A DNA stretch of 64,000 nt from Sphingobacterium corticibacterium. Lineage in GTDB: Bacteria > Bacteroidota > Bacteroidia > Sphingobacteriales > Sphingobacteriaceae. The stretch is from the NCBI RefSeq assembly GCF_004208525.1, contig NZ_SGIT01000002.1:1426001-1490000 (forward strand). Direction: 5' to 3'. Shown in pieces: positions 55,300 through 64,000 of this stretch; positions within the stretch are counted from its first letter, which is position 1, and the number at the start of each line of letters is the position of its first letter. The translations under genes and the position numbers were made by a program. Under the pieces are notes generated by a model, which saw only the letters and a list, made by a program, of their open reading frames with translations, ran no database searches and was not told where the DNA came from.

Positions 55300-56904
55300 T
55301 TAGTTTTCTGGTTCTACCGCTCTGTAATGGAAATCTGAAAGGAAGAAAATTCCCCCTCGTCCCGGTGCGGATGCGTTGTTCAGCAATTCTCCTTCGAAAT
55401 AAGAAGCAATTTTAAACGCTACGGTAAAGGTTGTAGAAACCTGTTCCACAGGAATAGCATAGGTACATTTCACCCACTTGCCGTAAAAGGTACCAAGCTC
55501 TGGCCGCTTACGCCCTTCGGGATCAGCCCCCTTTTGGTCTCCAGGATACGGGGTTCCGATAAACTCCGGACCCCATGGCGCCCCAGAAGAATTGCTGCCC
55601 GCCGTACCTTCGGAACGTTGACAGCGCATCACATCATTGACCTGTGTCCAAGTACCGTTCTGCCAGTTGCCATTCGCGTCCTGAATAGCGCCCCCGGTAT
55701 AATCTGTGGAAATATACACTTCCATATCCGCAGGTGTACGGCCATCTGCCATATAGGTCTGGAAGTGTGGCATATAATAATAGTCAAAAGATAGCTCGTA
55801 ACCGTATTCAAACGGCGTTAAATCCTGCGTGTTGGTGACCATCCAGCTTGTCGTTGGTGTGGTGGCGTTTGATCCGTTATGCAGTTGGTTTTCAAGTACG
55901 GTCTGCGTGGTATTTTCCCGTGGTCGTTCGGGCGGTGCCACAAAGGCCCGGCCGGAACTGTTGTCAATTTCACCCCAGATATCATCGCCGATACCACGTT
56001 GAATAACCTGTACCGTGAAACCGTCACCTCCGGTAGGATATGACCCGGACGTCCGTAGGGTAGGATAAAAGAAATAAATCGTTTCTCGCGGCATGACTTC
56101 CGGCCGATCGGTGATGATGGTGGTTAGCTTCCCGTCGAACAAGACCTCTTCGCCCGTAATATTGCTGACAACACGCACGACCGGCATCAATGTATCGTAA
56201 CTCGAATAGACATAATTTGGGGAAAGGGAAACCTCTCCTGTTTTGCCATCAATGACCAGCTTATCTTCTTCTGTTGCCAGTTCGTAGGTTACATCAGGGT
56301 TGGCGCTCGGCAGAAGTGGAGCGGAGGTTTTACTATCCATTTGGCCATACACTAAATTTTGGTTTTTTGGTGTATAAACAAGATTGGTCGGCAATAGCGG
56401 CCCGACGTTCAAATGAAATGCTTTCTTAAACACAGTTTCATACTTGGAAACACCATCCTGCGTCGTTACCTTAATATCAAAATAGTAGTCGCCCGCGGTA
56501 AAAGTGTGCCCAGCAGCTACCGTGATAATGCCATTGCTCGCTGTGTTCTCCGAAGCAAAAAAAGTAAGTGGGTTTCCATATTCATCCACATAACCTGCAT
56601 CTGGGCTGATGGGAATATCCACCACGTGGCTCTCGCCGATACGTATGTACTGCAGGTAGGAATCATCCAAAGAAGAACCGTCGCTTCTCGAAATACCGAT
56701 CAGCTCAAACTTTGGTGTCAGTCCACCGGTCTGTACCGTCGGTGGGGCCGTCACAATCTGGCCGCCCTCCCGGGCATTGCCAACACTTACATACCGCAGA
56801 TCGTAGGGAGCTCCCGGCGGGTTGGTTCTAAAATCATCCTTACAAGAGAAGGAGACTATCACCCAACAACAGAGCAGGAATAAAAGCCGTGTCTTATTTT
56901 TCAT
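55300..56904 (-). CDS. Putative surface glycan-binding lipoprotein, first gene of the PUL operon
   Basis: 534 aa from the ATG at 56904. Lipobox in IVSFSC. The body is beta-rich with Ig/cadherin-like segments (FELIGISRSDGSSLDDSY; GHTFTAGDYYFDIKVTTQDG) and a C-terminal jelly-roll-like part ending GGIFFLSDFHYRAVEPEN. No catalytic motif is visible. By position and type it should be a surface glycan-binding protein working with SusCD. Its place upstream of susC is less common than downstream of susD. I do not recognise a named domain with certainty. Confidence 0.65.
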   Translation of the reverse strand: MKNKTRLLFLLCCWVIVSFSCKDDFRTNPPGAPYDLRYVSVGNAREGGQIVTAPPTVQTGGLTPKFELIGISRSDGSSLDDSYLQYIRIGESHVVDIPISPDAGYVDEYGNPLTFFASENTASNGIITVAAGHTFTAGDYYFDIKVTTQDGVSKYETVFKKAFHLNVGPLLPTNLVYTPKNQNLVYGQMDSKTSAPLLPSANPDVTYELATEEDKLVIDGKTGEVSLSPNYVYSSYDTLMPVVRVVSNITGEEVLFDGKLTTIITDRPEVMPRETIYFFYPTLRTSGSYPTGGDGFTVQVIQRGIGDDIWGEIDNSSGRAFVAPPERPRENTTQTVLENQLHNGSNATTPTTSWMVTNTQDLTPFEYGYELSFDYYYMPHFQTYMADGRTPADMEVYISTDYTGGAIQDANGNWQNGTWTQVNDVMRCQRSEGTAGSNSSGAPWGPEFIGTPYPGDQKGADPEGRKRPELGTFYGKWVKCTYAIPVEQVSTTFTVAFKIASYFEGELLNNASAPGRGGIFFLSDFHYRAVEPEN

Positions 56905-57307
56905 GATCGATTCGTTTATAAAAGGTAGCATATATACAACATGCCTCCCTTAGTTTTATAATTGTTTTTTAATTTAATTAATGGTTTTAATAACTGTCTG
57001 TTGCAAATATCAAAAAACAATATGCATCACAGCGGGGGTAAAGCGTCTAAATTGAGGGGTCATTTTAAAATTATCTGTTATGGCACTTGGCATACGTCTG
57101 CTATTAAATTTGCTCGCTAACCATCATCTACGTTAGAAAAAAGTTGGACATTTCACACCTTTTATTCAGACGATTACCCCCCTATCCCTACGGTGAAAAT
57201 TTCTTTAATTTGTTTTGTTGCTAACAATCCATATAATACTAATGAGCAGAAACCCTATAATATCCTTTTAATGTAAAACACATCCCTTTAAATAAATATA
57301 CAATAGA
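56905..57307. promoter_or_regulatory. Divergent regulatory region of the polysaccharide utilization locus
   Basis: About 400 AT-rich bases between the minus-strand PUL operon and the GH88-HTCS pair. A minus-strand GATATTTG (57011-57004) is one base off the -7 consensus and lies about 100 nt from the first lipoprotein gene. No small gene is seen. It is the expected place for the HTCS AraC domain to bind, but I could not pick out a clear operator. Confidence 0.45.
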
Positions 57308-58486
57308 ATGAACATAATCAAGTCAACCTTGCTTTTATCCGCCCTGACATTTTTTGGCTGCCAGACAGACGATAGCAGCAAAGTATTATTGGATAGAAGT
57401 GAAAAACAGCTTTCAACCCTACGCATCGCAGCACGCGAAGAGAACAAAAATCCTAGAACCTTAACAAAAGACGGCCATATTCATTGGATCCAATCTTCTT
57501 ATGATTGGACAGAAGGATTTTGGCCGGGTACCTGTTGGATGCTATACGAAGTTTCCAAAGATAAAAAATGGAAAGACGCCGCGGCAGCTTCACAGAAATT
57601 ATTTAGGGAACATAAAGATCTGACCACAGATCATGATTTGGGTTTCATTTTTAACAACTCATATGGAAAAGCTTATAGAATAACGCAGGAAGAGCAATAC
57701 AAGCAAGTATTGATCGATGCCGCCAATGCATTGTCTACCCGGTTCAATGATACGGTCGGTTGCATACAAAGCTGGGACGTGGACCATGGTTGGCAATCCG
57801 AGAGAGGTTGGACATTTCCGGTCATCATCGACAATTTGATGAATCTAGAGATGTTATTCGAAGTAAGTAATATCACGGGCGATAGTAGCTATAGAACGAT
57901 CGCTATTGCGCATGCCAATACGACTATGGCGAACCATTTTAGACCAGATGGCAGCTCCTTCCACGTCATAGACTACGATCCTGAAACGGGGAAAGTATCC
58001 CATAAAGTAACCGCACAGGGCTATTCCGATGAAAGTGCGTGGGCGCGTGGACAAGCTTGGGCTTTATACGGATACACGATGTGCTATCGTTATACGAAGG
58101 ATAAAAAATACCTTGATTTTGCGGAGAAAATAGCTGCCTTTATACTGAATCACCCAAACTATCCGGAAGACGGCGTTCCCTATTGGGATTTTGACGCGCC
58201 GAGCATTCCAAATGAAATCAGAGATGCTTCGGCTGGCGCCATTATTGCTTCTGCATTGTTGGAATTGAGCACGTACACAGGTGATAAGTACCTCACACCC
58301 GCGCAGCATATTCTTGACGCTTTGTCAAGTGATACATACACCGCAAAGACGGGAGAGAACGGAAACTTTATTTTAAAACACAGTGTCGGAAGTATTCCTC
58401 ATGGAAACGAAATAGACGTTCCATTAAACTATGCTGATTACTATTATATAGAAGCACTAATTCGCCTTAGGGAAAGAGGACTATAA
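57308..58486 (+). CDS. GH88 unsaturated glucuronyl hydrolase, lipoprotein
   Basis: 392 aa. Lipobox in LTFFGC. The (alpha/alpha)6 fold segments EGFWPGTCWMLYEVSKD, LTTDHDLGFIFNNSYGKAY and VIIDNLMNLEMLFE carry the two conserved Asp of GH88, and DESAWARGQAWALYGYTMCY closes the active site. The enzyme hydrates the double bond of unsaturated uronates produced by a polysaccharide lyase and releases the sugar. It matches the lyase encoded in the divergent operon. Its stop overlaps the HTCS start by one base (TAATG). Confidence 0.92.
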   Translation: MNIIKSTLLLSALTFFGCQTDDSSKVLLDRSEKQLSTLRIAAREENKNPRTLTKDGHIHWIQSSYDWTEGFWPGTCWMLYEVSKDKKWKDAAAASQKLFREHKDLTTDHDLGFIFNNSYGKAYRITQEEQYKQVLIDAANALSTRFNDTVGCIQSWDVDHGWQSERGWTFPVIIDNLMNLEMLFEVSNITGDSSYRTIAIAHANTTMANHFRPDGSSFHVIDYDPETGKVSHKVTAQGYSDESAWARGQAWALYGYTMCYRYTKDKKYLDFAEKIAAFILNHPNYPEDGVPYWDFDAPSIPNEIRDASAGAIIASALLELSTYTGDKYLTPAQHILDALSSDTYTAKTGENGNFILKHSVGSIPHGNEIDVPLNYADYYYIEALIRLRERGL

Positions 58487-61400
58487 TGCTTAAATTTGGG
58501 CTCATAACCGTGTTTCGAATGAACATTTATCTCTTTTGTTTTACACTTTTTTGGGGGACATTTTTACAAGCGGTACATGCACAAAAGCTAAAAAATATAC
58601 CGGATGATCTAAAATTCCAACATTTCACTTCTGTAAATGGTTTATCCCAAAGATCCGTAGCAGACATTATACAGGATAAGAAAGGATTTATATGGTTCGG
58701 AACACGGGATGGTCTAAATAAATTTGATGGTCAAAAATTTGTGGTTTATAGACACAATACAACAGACAGTGCGAGTTTAAGTAACAGCAACATACATGCG
58801 ATATATGAAGATCAGGGCGGGAATCTTTGGGTGGGTACCGAAAGGGGATTAAACAAATATAATCCTGCCACAGACAAATTCATTCGTTATACATTCGCGG
58901 ATTCCCCTCATGCCGTGGCGGATAACTTGGTACACGATATTACACAGTTAAGCAGCCGCATATTATGGGTCGCCACCGAGAACGGGATTATCCAATTGGA
59001 TATACAGACAAATGAAATCAAAAAAATTCAAAAACAAGCCGGCAAGCCACATTCCCTGAGCGACAATAACCTACGGTCCTTTTTACGGGATGGGGATGGC
59101 AATATCTGGATCTGTAATACCCGTTATATTGATGTATATAATATCCAGCAAGGTCAGTTTAAACGCTTGGAGTATCCACAGAAAGCCAATAAGAGTAGCA
59201 TCCACCTGAATGACCTTCCTTCCCTATATCTCGATAAGAAAAACACACTATGGCTCGGATATGAGCAGGGTCTTGCACGGTACGACCGCTCTACGGAAAG
59301 CTTTGTCGACTTCGAATTTAAGCAATCGAAAGCCATCACCAGCGCTACACGTACCATCTGCGAAGACCATGCCGGAAACCTGTGGATAGGCAGCTATTCA
59401 GGACTCTACATTCTAAGTGCCGACCGTCAGGAATTAAAGCATATTGTACACGATCCGGATAATTCCGGCAGCCTGAGCCAAAACTCGATCTACCGCATTA
59501 TTCGCGATTCGCGGGGCGACATGTGGATCGGAACCTGGGCCGACGGCATCAATTACTACAACCGGGACAACACCGTTTTCAAAAACATACACGCAGGAAA
59601 TACCGCCAATAAGCTCAACTACAAGGTGGTCAGCGGCATGGCCGAGGATGCATCCGGCAACCTATGGATAGGTACCGAGGGCGGCGGGCTGAACTACTAC
59701 AACAGAAACACACAGAAGTTTACCTATTATACCCATCGTGCAAACGACCCACATAGCATAAGTGCCAACAACATAAAATCAGTCATTATTGGCCGCGACA
59801 GCAATATTTGGATAGGTATGCACGATGGTGGGCTAGATCTTCTAACCGCTAGCGAAAAGCCCTTTAAATTTCAAAAAATAGACTTTCCTCCGAACCAAAA
59901 TATTTCTTTAAAAGCTTATAAAGTGCTTACTCTTTTTGAAGACCATAATGGTAACATTTGGATCGGCACGCTCACCGGGGGATTGATTTTCTATGACACA
60001 GATAGAAAAATACTGTCGAAAATCGATAAGGACATCAAAACAGTGATGAGCATAACCCAGACCGAAAACCCGGACTTATTACTTATTGGTGGGAACAACG
60101 GTATAGAAACTATTCATATCCATACAAAACAGAAACAGCGCGTACAAGTAAAGGAACACGCCCAAACGGAGCCCCTTCTCTATGTAAATACCATATTCGT
60201 AGACCCATCCGGCCATTACTGGATCGGAACAGAAGGGCAAGGGTTGTATATATACAATCCTAAAGAACAAACAACAAAATCTTACAGTAAAAAAGACGGT
60301 TTACCAAATGATATTATCTATGGTATTCTACCCGACGACAACGGTAAGATCTGGGTAAGTACCAATAACGGAATCAGCCAAATCGATCCCGCATCCAACA
60401 CGTTAAAAAACTACAATCAATCAGACGGTCTACAAGGAAACGAGTTCAACTATGGCTCTTTTTTTAAAACAGGTAAAAACGAGTTGTTCTTTGGCGGTAC
60501 AAACGGATTGTCTTACTTCGACCCAAAGGATCTTCGAAGAAATACGTTTGTGCCTCCGATTGATATTACTAATATCGATGTAAATAATGCGCTTTTCCGT
60601 AAAATCACAGATTCGGTGACGACCATTATCCTCGCGTACAACGAAAATAATTTTAGTATAGATTTTACCTCATTAAGCTATATGCGCCCCGAGAAAAACG
60701 AGTTTGCATATAGGTTGGAGGGATATGACGAAGATTGGAACTATATTGGAAACCAGCGACGCGCTGTATACACCAATATTCAGCAGGGAGAATATGTTTT
60801 TAAAGTAATCGGGGCTAATAATGATGGGATCTGGAATGAGCGGGGGACAACACTTCGTATACATGTACTCCCTCCTCCATGGAAAACTTGGTGGGCGTAT
60901 TTACTTTATTTTATCTTGTGTAGCAGCCTGTTTCTTTACATCCGAAAATTAACTCTTCTACGTATAAAAGAGCGAAAAGAAAAAGAACGAGCAGAAGAGA
61001 TCAATCAATTGAAGCTTCAATTGTTCACGGATATATCGCATGACTTTCGAACACCACTAACGTTAATCATCAGCCCCCTTGAAAAGATGGTTCACAAAAA
61101 ACTAGGTGATTCTTATATTCAGCGGCAACATGATATTATGTTGAAAAACGCAAGGATGCTATTACAGTTGGTCAATCAGATATTAGATTTTAGAAAAAGT
61201 GAATCCGGAAAGCTTACCTTACAAGCCACAAAAAATAATATCGTGCCTTTTATCGAGGAGGTTAAAAGCTCCTTTGACGCACTTGCAGATAAAAAAAACA
61301 TCCAATATCGGTTCATCACGCGCCATGATCATATTCCCGTCTGGTTCGATAAGGCTAAGCTGAAAAACATGTTGTTTAACCTATTGTCGAATGCCTTCAA

Positions 61401-62634
61401 ATTCAGTCATGACGACAGCGATATAACGATATATGTTTCTACTACCTCAAAGAAAGTGAATGGTAAGCTTGTGAATTATGTAAAAATTAGTGTCCTTAAT
61501 TTCGGGCCAGTTATCTCCAAAGAAGATCTTCCGCTCATTTTTGAGCAGTTTTACCAGCTTCCTTACAAACAAAAGAATCTCGGATCCGGTATAGGACTTT
61601 CCCTGACCAAGCGACTCGTGGAGCTTCATCGGGGCAAGATCATCGTCAACAGCTCTGAAACCAAGGGTACACGTTTTAGTATCTTATTAAAGTTGGGAAA
61701 CGAACATCTGGAAAAAAATGAATGTATAGAAGAATCAGCTATCTTCGAAAGATACGAAGAAGACTTACAATACGTGGATGTAGGAGAAGATCAATTTGAC
61801 CTACAGCAAGAGATAGGTATAGACGCAGAACCTTCGTCCGACACCCATTTTGTGGAAAGCCGACAAAATCTTCTCATTGTGGAAGACAACATCGATCTTC
61901 AAAAGTTCATTCAAGAAATATTCAAGGACAAATACCGTGTTTTCACCGCCGAAAACGGAGAAGATGCTATTGCGATCGCTCATCAAGAAACTATTGACCT
62001 GATTGTCAGCGATGTGCAAATGCCGATTATGGACGGTTTTGAACTCTGCCGATACATCAAAACAACGCTGATCTGCAGTCATATTCCGGTGATATTGTTA
62101 ACGGCAAAAACATCCTCGGTCCACCAAGAGAAAGGCTATCGTACGGGAGCAGATGCCTATATTACCAAACCTTTTAATGCAGAAATTTTGGCGCTTAGGG
62201 TCGATAATTTATTAAAAACGAGAGCCAATCTAGTCCGCAAATTTAAACAGGATACTATACTGGAGCCTAAGAAGCTGACTATATCTTCACCCGATGAGCT
62301 TTTTTTGGAAAAAGCAATTTCTGTTGTGGAGCATCATATTAGTGACCCGGATTTCAACGTTAGCGCATTCATCGAACAGATGAATATGAGCCGTACGGTT
62401 ATCTATACAAAACTAAAAGCGCTTACCGGTCAAAATCTTTCTACTTTTATTCGGCTCATCCGACTTAAAAAAGCAAGCACACTGATTACCCATACACCAA
62501 TGAATGTATCACAGGTAGCTTACGAAGTCGGTTTCAACGACCTCAAGTATTTCCGGGAGAGTTTTAAAGAATTATATAAGGTTACACCTTCGGAATATAA
62601 AAAACAATACCAGGAGAAAAAACATCAGGCATAG
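58486..62634 (+). CDS. Hybrid two-component system regulator (HTCS) of the PUL
   Basis: 1382 aa in one chain. Signal peptide to about residue 33; periplasmic two-bladed propeller sensor with many W(I/V/F)GT repeats (about 40-740); Y_Y_Y domain (FAYRLEGYDEDWNYIG); one transmembrane helix (about 798-821). Then HisKA with phospho-His in DISHDFRTPLTL (about 851), HATPase (NLLSNAFKFS, GSGIGLSLTKRLVE), REC domain with DVQMPIMDG (Asp about 1175), and a C-terminal AraC-type HTH (VSQVAYEVGFNDLKYFRESF). HTCS proteins bind an oligosaccharide in the periplasm and switch on their PUL. Its partner genes are on both sides of the 56905-57307 region. Confidence 0.96.
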   Translation: MLKFGLITVFRMNIYLFCFTLFWGTFLQAVHAQKLKNIPDDLKFQHFTSVNGLSQRSVADIIQDKKGFIWFGTRDGLNKFDGQKFVVYRHNTTDSASLSNSNIHAIYEDQGGNLWVGTERGLNKYNPATDKFIRYTFADSPHAVADNLVHDITQLSSRILWVATENGIIQLDIQTNEIKKIQKQAGKPHSLSDNNLRSFLRDGDGNIWICNTRYIDVYNIQQGQFKRLEYPQKANKSSIHLNDLPSLYLDKKNTLWLGYEQGLARYDRSTESFVDFEFKQSKAITSATRTICEDHAGNLWIGSYSGLYILSADRQELKHIVHDPDNSGSLSQNSIYRIIRDSRGDMWIGTWADGINYYNRDNTVFKNIHAGNTANKLNYKVVSGMAEDASGNLWIGTEGGGLNYYNRNTQKFTYYTHRANDPHSISANNIKSVIIGRDSNIWIGMHDGGLDLLTASEKPFKFQKIDFPPNQNISLKAYKVLTLFEDHNGNIWIGTLTGGLIFYDTDRKILSKIDKDIKTVMSITQTENPDLLLIGGNNGIETIHIHTKQKQRVQVKEHAQTEPLLYVNTIFVDPSGHYWIGTEGQGLYIYNPKEQTTKSYSKKDGLPNDIIYGILPDDNGKIWVSTNNGISQIDPASNTLKNYNQSDGLQGNEFNYGSFFKTGKNELFFGGTNGLSYFDPKDLRRNTFVPPIDITNIDVNNALFRKITDSVTTIILAYNENNFSIDFTSLSYMRPEKNEFAYRLEGYDEDWNYIGNQRRAVYTNIQQGEYVFKVIGANNDGIWNERGTTLRIHVLPPPWKTWWAYLLYFILCSSLFLYIRKLTLLRIKERKEKERAEEINQLKLQLFTDISHDFRTPLTLIISPLEKMVHKKLGDSYIQRQHDIMLKNARMLLQLVNQILDFRKSESGKLTLQATKNNIVPFIEEVKSSFDALADKKNIQYRFITRHDHIPVWFDKAKLKNMLFNLLSNAFKFSHDDSDITIYVSTTSKKVNGKLVNYVKISVLNFGPVISKEDLPLIFEQFYQLPYKQKNLGSGIGLSLTKRLVELHRGKIIVNSSETKGTRFSILLKLGNEHLEKNECIEESAIFERYEEDLQYVDVGEDQFDLQQEIGIDAEPSSDTHFVESRQNLLIVEDNIDLQKFIQEIFKDKYRVFTAENGEDAIAIAHQETIDLIVSDVQMPIMDGFELCRYIKTTLICSHIPVILLTAKTSSVHQEKGYRTGADAYITKPFNAEILALRVDNLLKTRANLVRKFKQDTILEPKKLTISSPDELFLEKAISVVEHHISDPDFNVSAFIEQMNMSRTVIYTKLKALTGQNLSTFIRLIRLKKASTLITHTPMNVSQVAYEVGFNDLKYFRESFKELYKVTPSEYKKQYQEKKHQA

Positions 62635-62897
62635 GAAAATACCATCTCTCGCATAAACACGATCAAGACAATCATCGCTAAAAATGTAGCCAACACCACG
62701 CCATTAGCTGTAGCTTCTTTTTCGTTACGGTATAAGAAACGAACCGAAATAAGGTTCAGGGTAGCAGCAATTACATACAAAGCGATAGGCTTTTGTATAA
62801 ATAAAGACGTTTGAATGGAGGTAAAGATCGTTGCTAAATGAGCCAGCAATGGAAAAATAACCCCTAATGCCATACCTATCCAAAAGTTATTTTTCAT
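62625..62897 (-). CDS. Small three-helix membrane protein
   Basis: 90 aa. Three hydrophobic segments (WIGMALGVIFPLLAHLATIF; IALYVIAATLNLISVRFLY; GVVLATFLAMIVLIVFMREM) with short loops. No domain recognised. It is encoded 2 nt after surE on the same strand and overlaps the end of the HTCS gene by 10 nt. Conserved linkage to surE is my impression only. Confidence 0.7.
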   Translation of the reverse strand: MKNNFWIGMALGVIFPLLAHLATIFTSIQTSLFIQKPIALYVIAATLNLISVRFLYRNEKEATANGVVLATFLAMIVLIVFMREMVFSYA

Positions 62898-62899
62898 TC

Positions 62900-63679
62900 C
62901 TATTTCACATCAAAATTCCACGAATTTAATTCCGTGATGGTATGGTGAGCGGTCATATCAAACTGTGTCGGCACAATGGAAACATAGCCATTACTCAAAG
63001 CATAAGCGTCGGTATCCTCTCCTCTGTCCAACAATTGAAATTTACCCGTCATCCAAAAATATTCTCTATCATAAGGATCCAAACGCTCGTCAAACTCCTC
63101 AAACCACTTAGCAGTAGCCTGTCTACATATTTTTATTCCTTTCAGCTCTTGGCTGATATGTGGAAAGTTAACATTCAATAAGGTCGCTTTTTGCAATCCG
63201 CGATCCAGCACCTGCTGTGCTATAGCCCTTACATAGGGTCGGCAATGGGAAAAATCGGCATGATGGGAAAAATCATCCAAGGAGAATCCAATCGATGGAA
63301 TATCCTCTATGGCCCCTTCTACGGCAGCAGACATTGTGCCCGAATATAATACGTTGATCGAATAATTCAATCCGTGGTTGATGCCCGATACGCACAGATC
63401 CGGCTTTTTACCTTTAAAAATCTTATTTACGGCAAGCTTAACACAGTCTACCGGCGTGCCAGAGCATTTATACATCTCCACACCTTCATACAAATCGATT
63501 TTATCCAAGCGGAGCGGCTTGCCAATGGTAATGGCGTGCCCCATCCCTGATTGTGGACTGTCGGGAGCCACCACAACGACATTACCTATTTTTTGCATTT
63601 CTTCCAGCAACACCTTGATTCCAGGAGCAGTAATGCCATCATCGTTAACGACCAAAATCGTCGGTTTCTTCTTTGCCAT
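62900..63679 (-). CDS. surE: 5'/3'-nucleotidase SurE
   Basis: 259 aa. The metal-binding start ILVVNDDGITAPGI, then VVAPDSPQSGMGHAITIG, SGTPVDCVKLAV and CVSGINHGLN are diagnostic for SurE. The enzyme dephosphorylates nucleoside monophosphates and is often linked to stress survival. The length is typical. It is divergent from gnd with about 115 nt between. Confidence 0.95.
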   Translation of the reverse strand: MAKKKPTILVVNDDGITAPGIKVLLEEMQKIGNVVVVAPDSPQSGMGHAITIGKPLRLDKIDLYEGVEMYKCSGTPVDCVKLAVNKIFKGKKPDLCVSGINHGLNYSINVLYSGTMSAAVEGAIEDIPSIGFSLDDFSHHADFSHCRPYVRAIAQQVLDRGLQKATLLNVNFPHISQELKGIKICRQATAKWFEEFDERLDPYDREYFWMTGKFQLLDRGEDTDAYALSNGYVSIVPTQFDMTAHHTITELNSWNFDVK

Positions 63680-63793
63680 AGGGCGAAAATAAGGTTTATG
63701 TTCTTTTTTTTGCTTAATTTATACAAAATTCATCATTTTTCTATTTGTTCTTGTATACGTAAAGTATAACTTTGGAAGTCAATTAAAACAGAT

Positions 63794-64000
63794 ATGCAAC
63801 AAAAATCAGATATAGGCGTCATTGGTATCGCCGTTATGGGGGAAAACCTTATCTTAAATATGGAAAGCAAAGGCTTCCATGTGTCTGCTTACAACCGTAC
63901 AGTAGACAAGGTAGAACATTTTGTCAACGGTCGCGCAAAGGGTAAAAATATCTATGGAGCTACTTCCATCGAGGATTTGATCCAGTCGTTAAAAAGTCCG
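63794..64000 (+). CDS. gnd: 6-phosphogluconate dehydrogenase (decarboxylating), N-terminal part, cut by window edge
   Basis: 69 codons visible: MQQKSDIGVIGIAVMGENLI followed by LNMESKGFHVSAYNRTVDKV. This is the NADP-binding Rossmann start of Gnd; most homologues have GLAVMG where this one has GIAVMG. The enzyme makes ribulose-5-phosphate, CO2 and NADPH in the pentose phosphate pathway. The remainder lies beyond the window. Confidence 0.93.
   Translation, partial: MQQKSDIGVIGIAVMGENLILNMESKGFHVSAYNRTVDKVEHFVNGRAKGKNIYGATSIEDLIQSLKSP

Noticed and set aside
56413..56883. 156-aa plus-strand frame
   Set aside because: Antisense to the surface lipoprotein gene, whose signal peptide and codon pattern are clear.

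Overview
The window looks like a chromosomal segment of a Bacteroidota bacterium, most likely family Sphingobacteriaceae (Sphingobacterium/Pedobacter/Parapedobacter type). The grounds are two SusC/SusD pairs, a one-protein hybrid two-component regulator, TAnnTTTG-type promoter boxes, bacillithiol (bshC) and futalosine-route menaquinone (mqnD) genes, and the Bacteroidota gene order rpmB-rpmG-DUF4295-ftsY-rimO. I found no rRNA, tRNA, CRISPR array or intact insertion sequence.

The left accessory part is about 1-20.6 kb. Positions 1-7110 (minus strand) hold a class I lanthipeptide locus cut by the window edge. In transcription order it encodes a CMP-nonulosonate-type cytidylyltransferase, a GT-B-like glycosyltransferase, a Cys-rich precursor with a GG leader, a large MG2-type envelope protein, LanC and the N-terminus of LanB. 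Sugar-activation genes beside a lanthipeptide precursor suggest, without proving, a glycosylated product. Next (7.4-9.1 kb, minus) comes a compact cassette: a 254-aa conserved unknown, a DUF5675 protein and two overlapping small membrane-active-looking peptides, with a terminator. It faces a 66-aa unknown gene across a motif-rich divergent region. A membrane-anchored LytTR regulator, an unknown 124-aa protein and a DUF6520-like secreted protein follow. Then comes a TlpA-SusC-SusD operon whose susC is split by a frameshift. An XRE regulator, an Rpn-type nuclease, a winged-helix regulator and a truncated secreted ORF complete this part.

The middle (20.6-44.5 kb) is core genome: DUF423, two arginine/citrulline-handling amidinotransferase-fold enzymes, Crp regulator, bshC, rimO, ftsY, DUF4295, rpmG, rpmB, recO, DUF805, a cold-shock protein, a SIMPL protein, DUF4359, a pseudouridine synthase, gcvT, glutamate dehydrogenase, a rhodanese, an M28 peptidase, GNAT, a thiamine pyrophosphokinase-like protein, an M20 amidohydrolase, a SPOR protein, secA and mqnD.

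The right part (44.5-62.6 kb) is a polysaccharide utilization locus. A minus-strand operon encodes a surface lipoprotein, SusC, SusD, an IPT-GH43 protein, a heparinase II/III-type lyase and a GH78 rhamnosidase. Divergent from it are GH88 and an HTCS regulator. Lyase, unsaturated glucuronyl hydrolase and rhamnosidase together point to a glycan containing uronic acid and rhamnose. The window ends in a small membrane protein, surE and the start of gnd.
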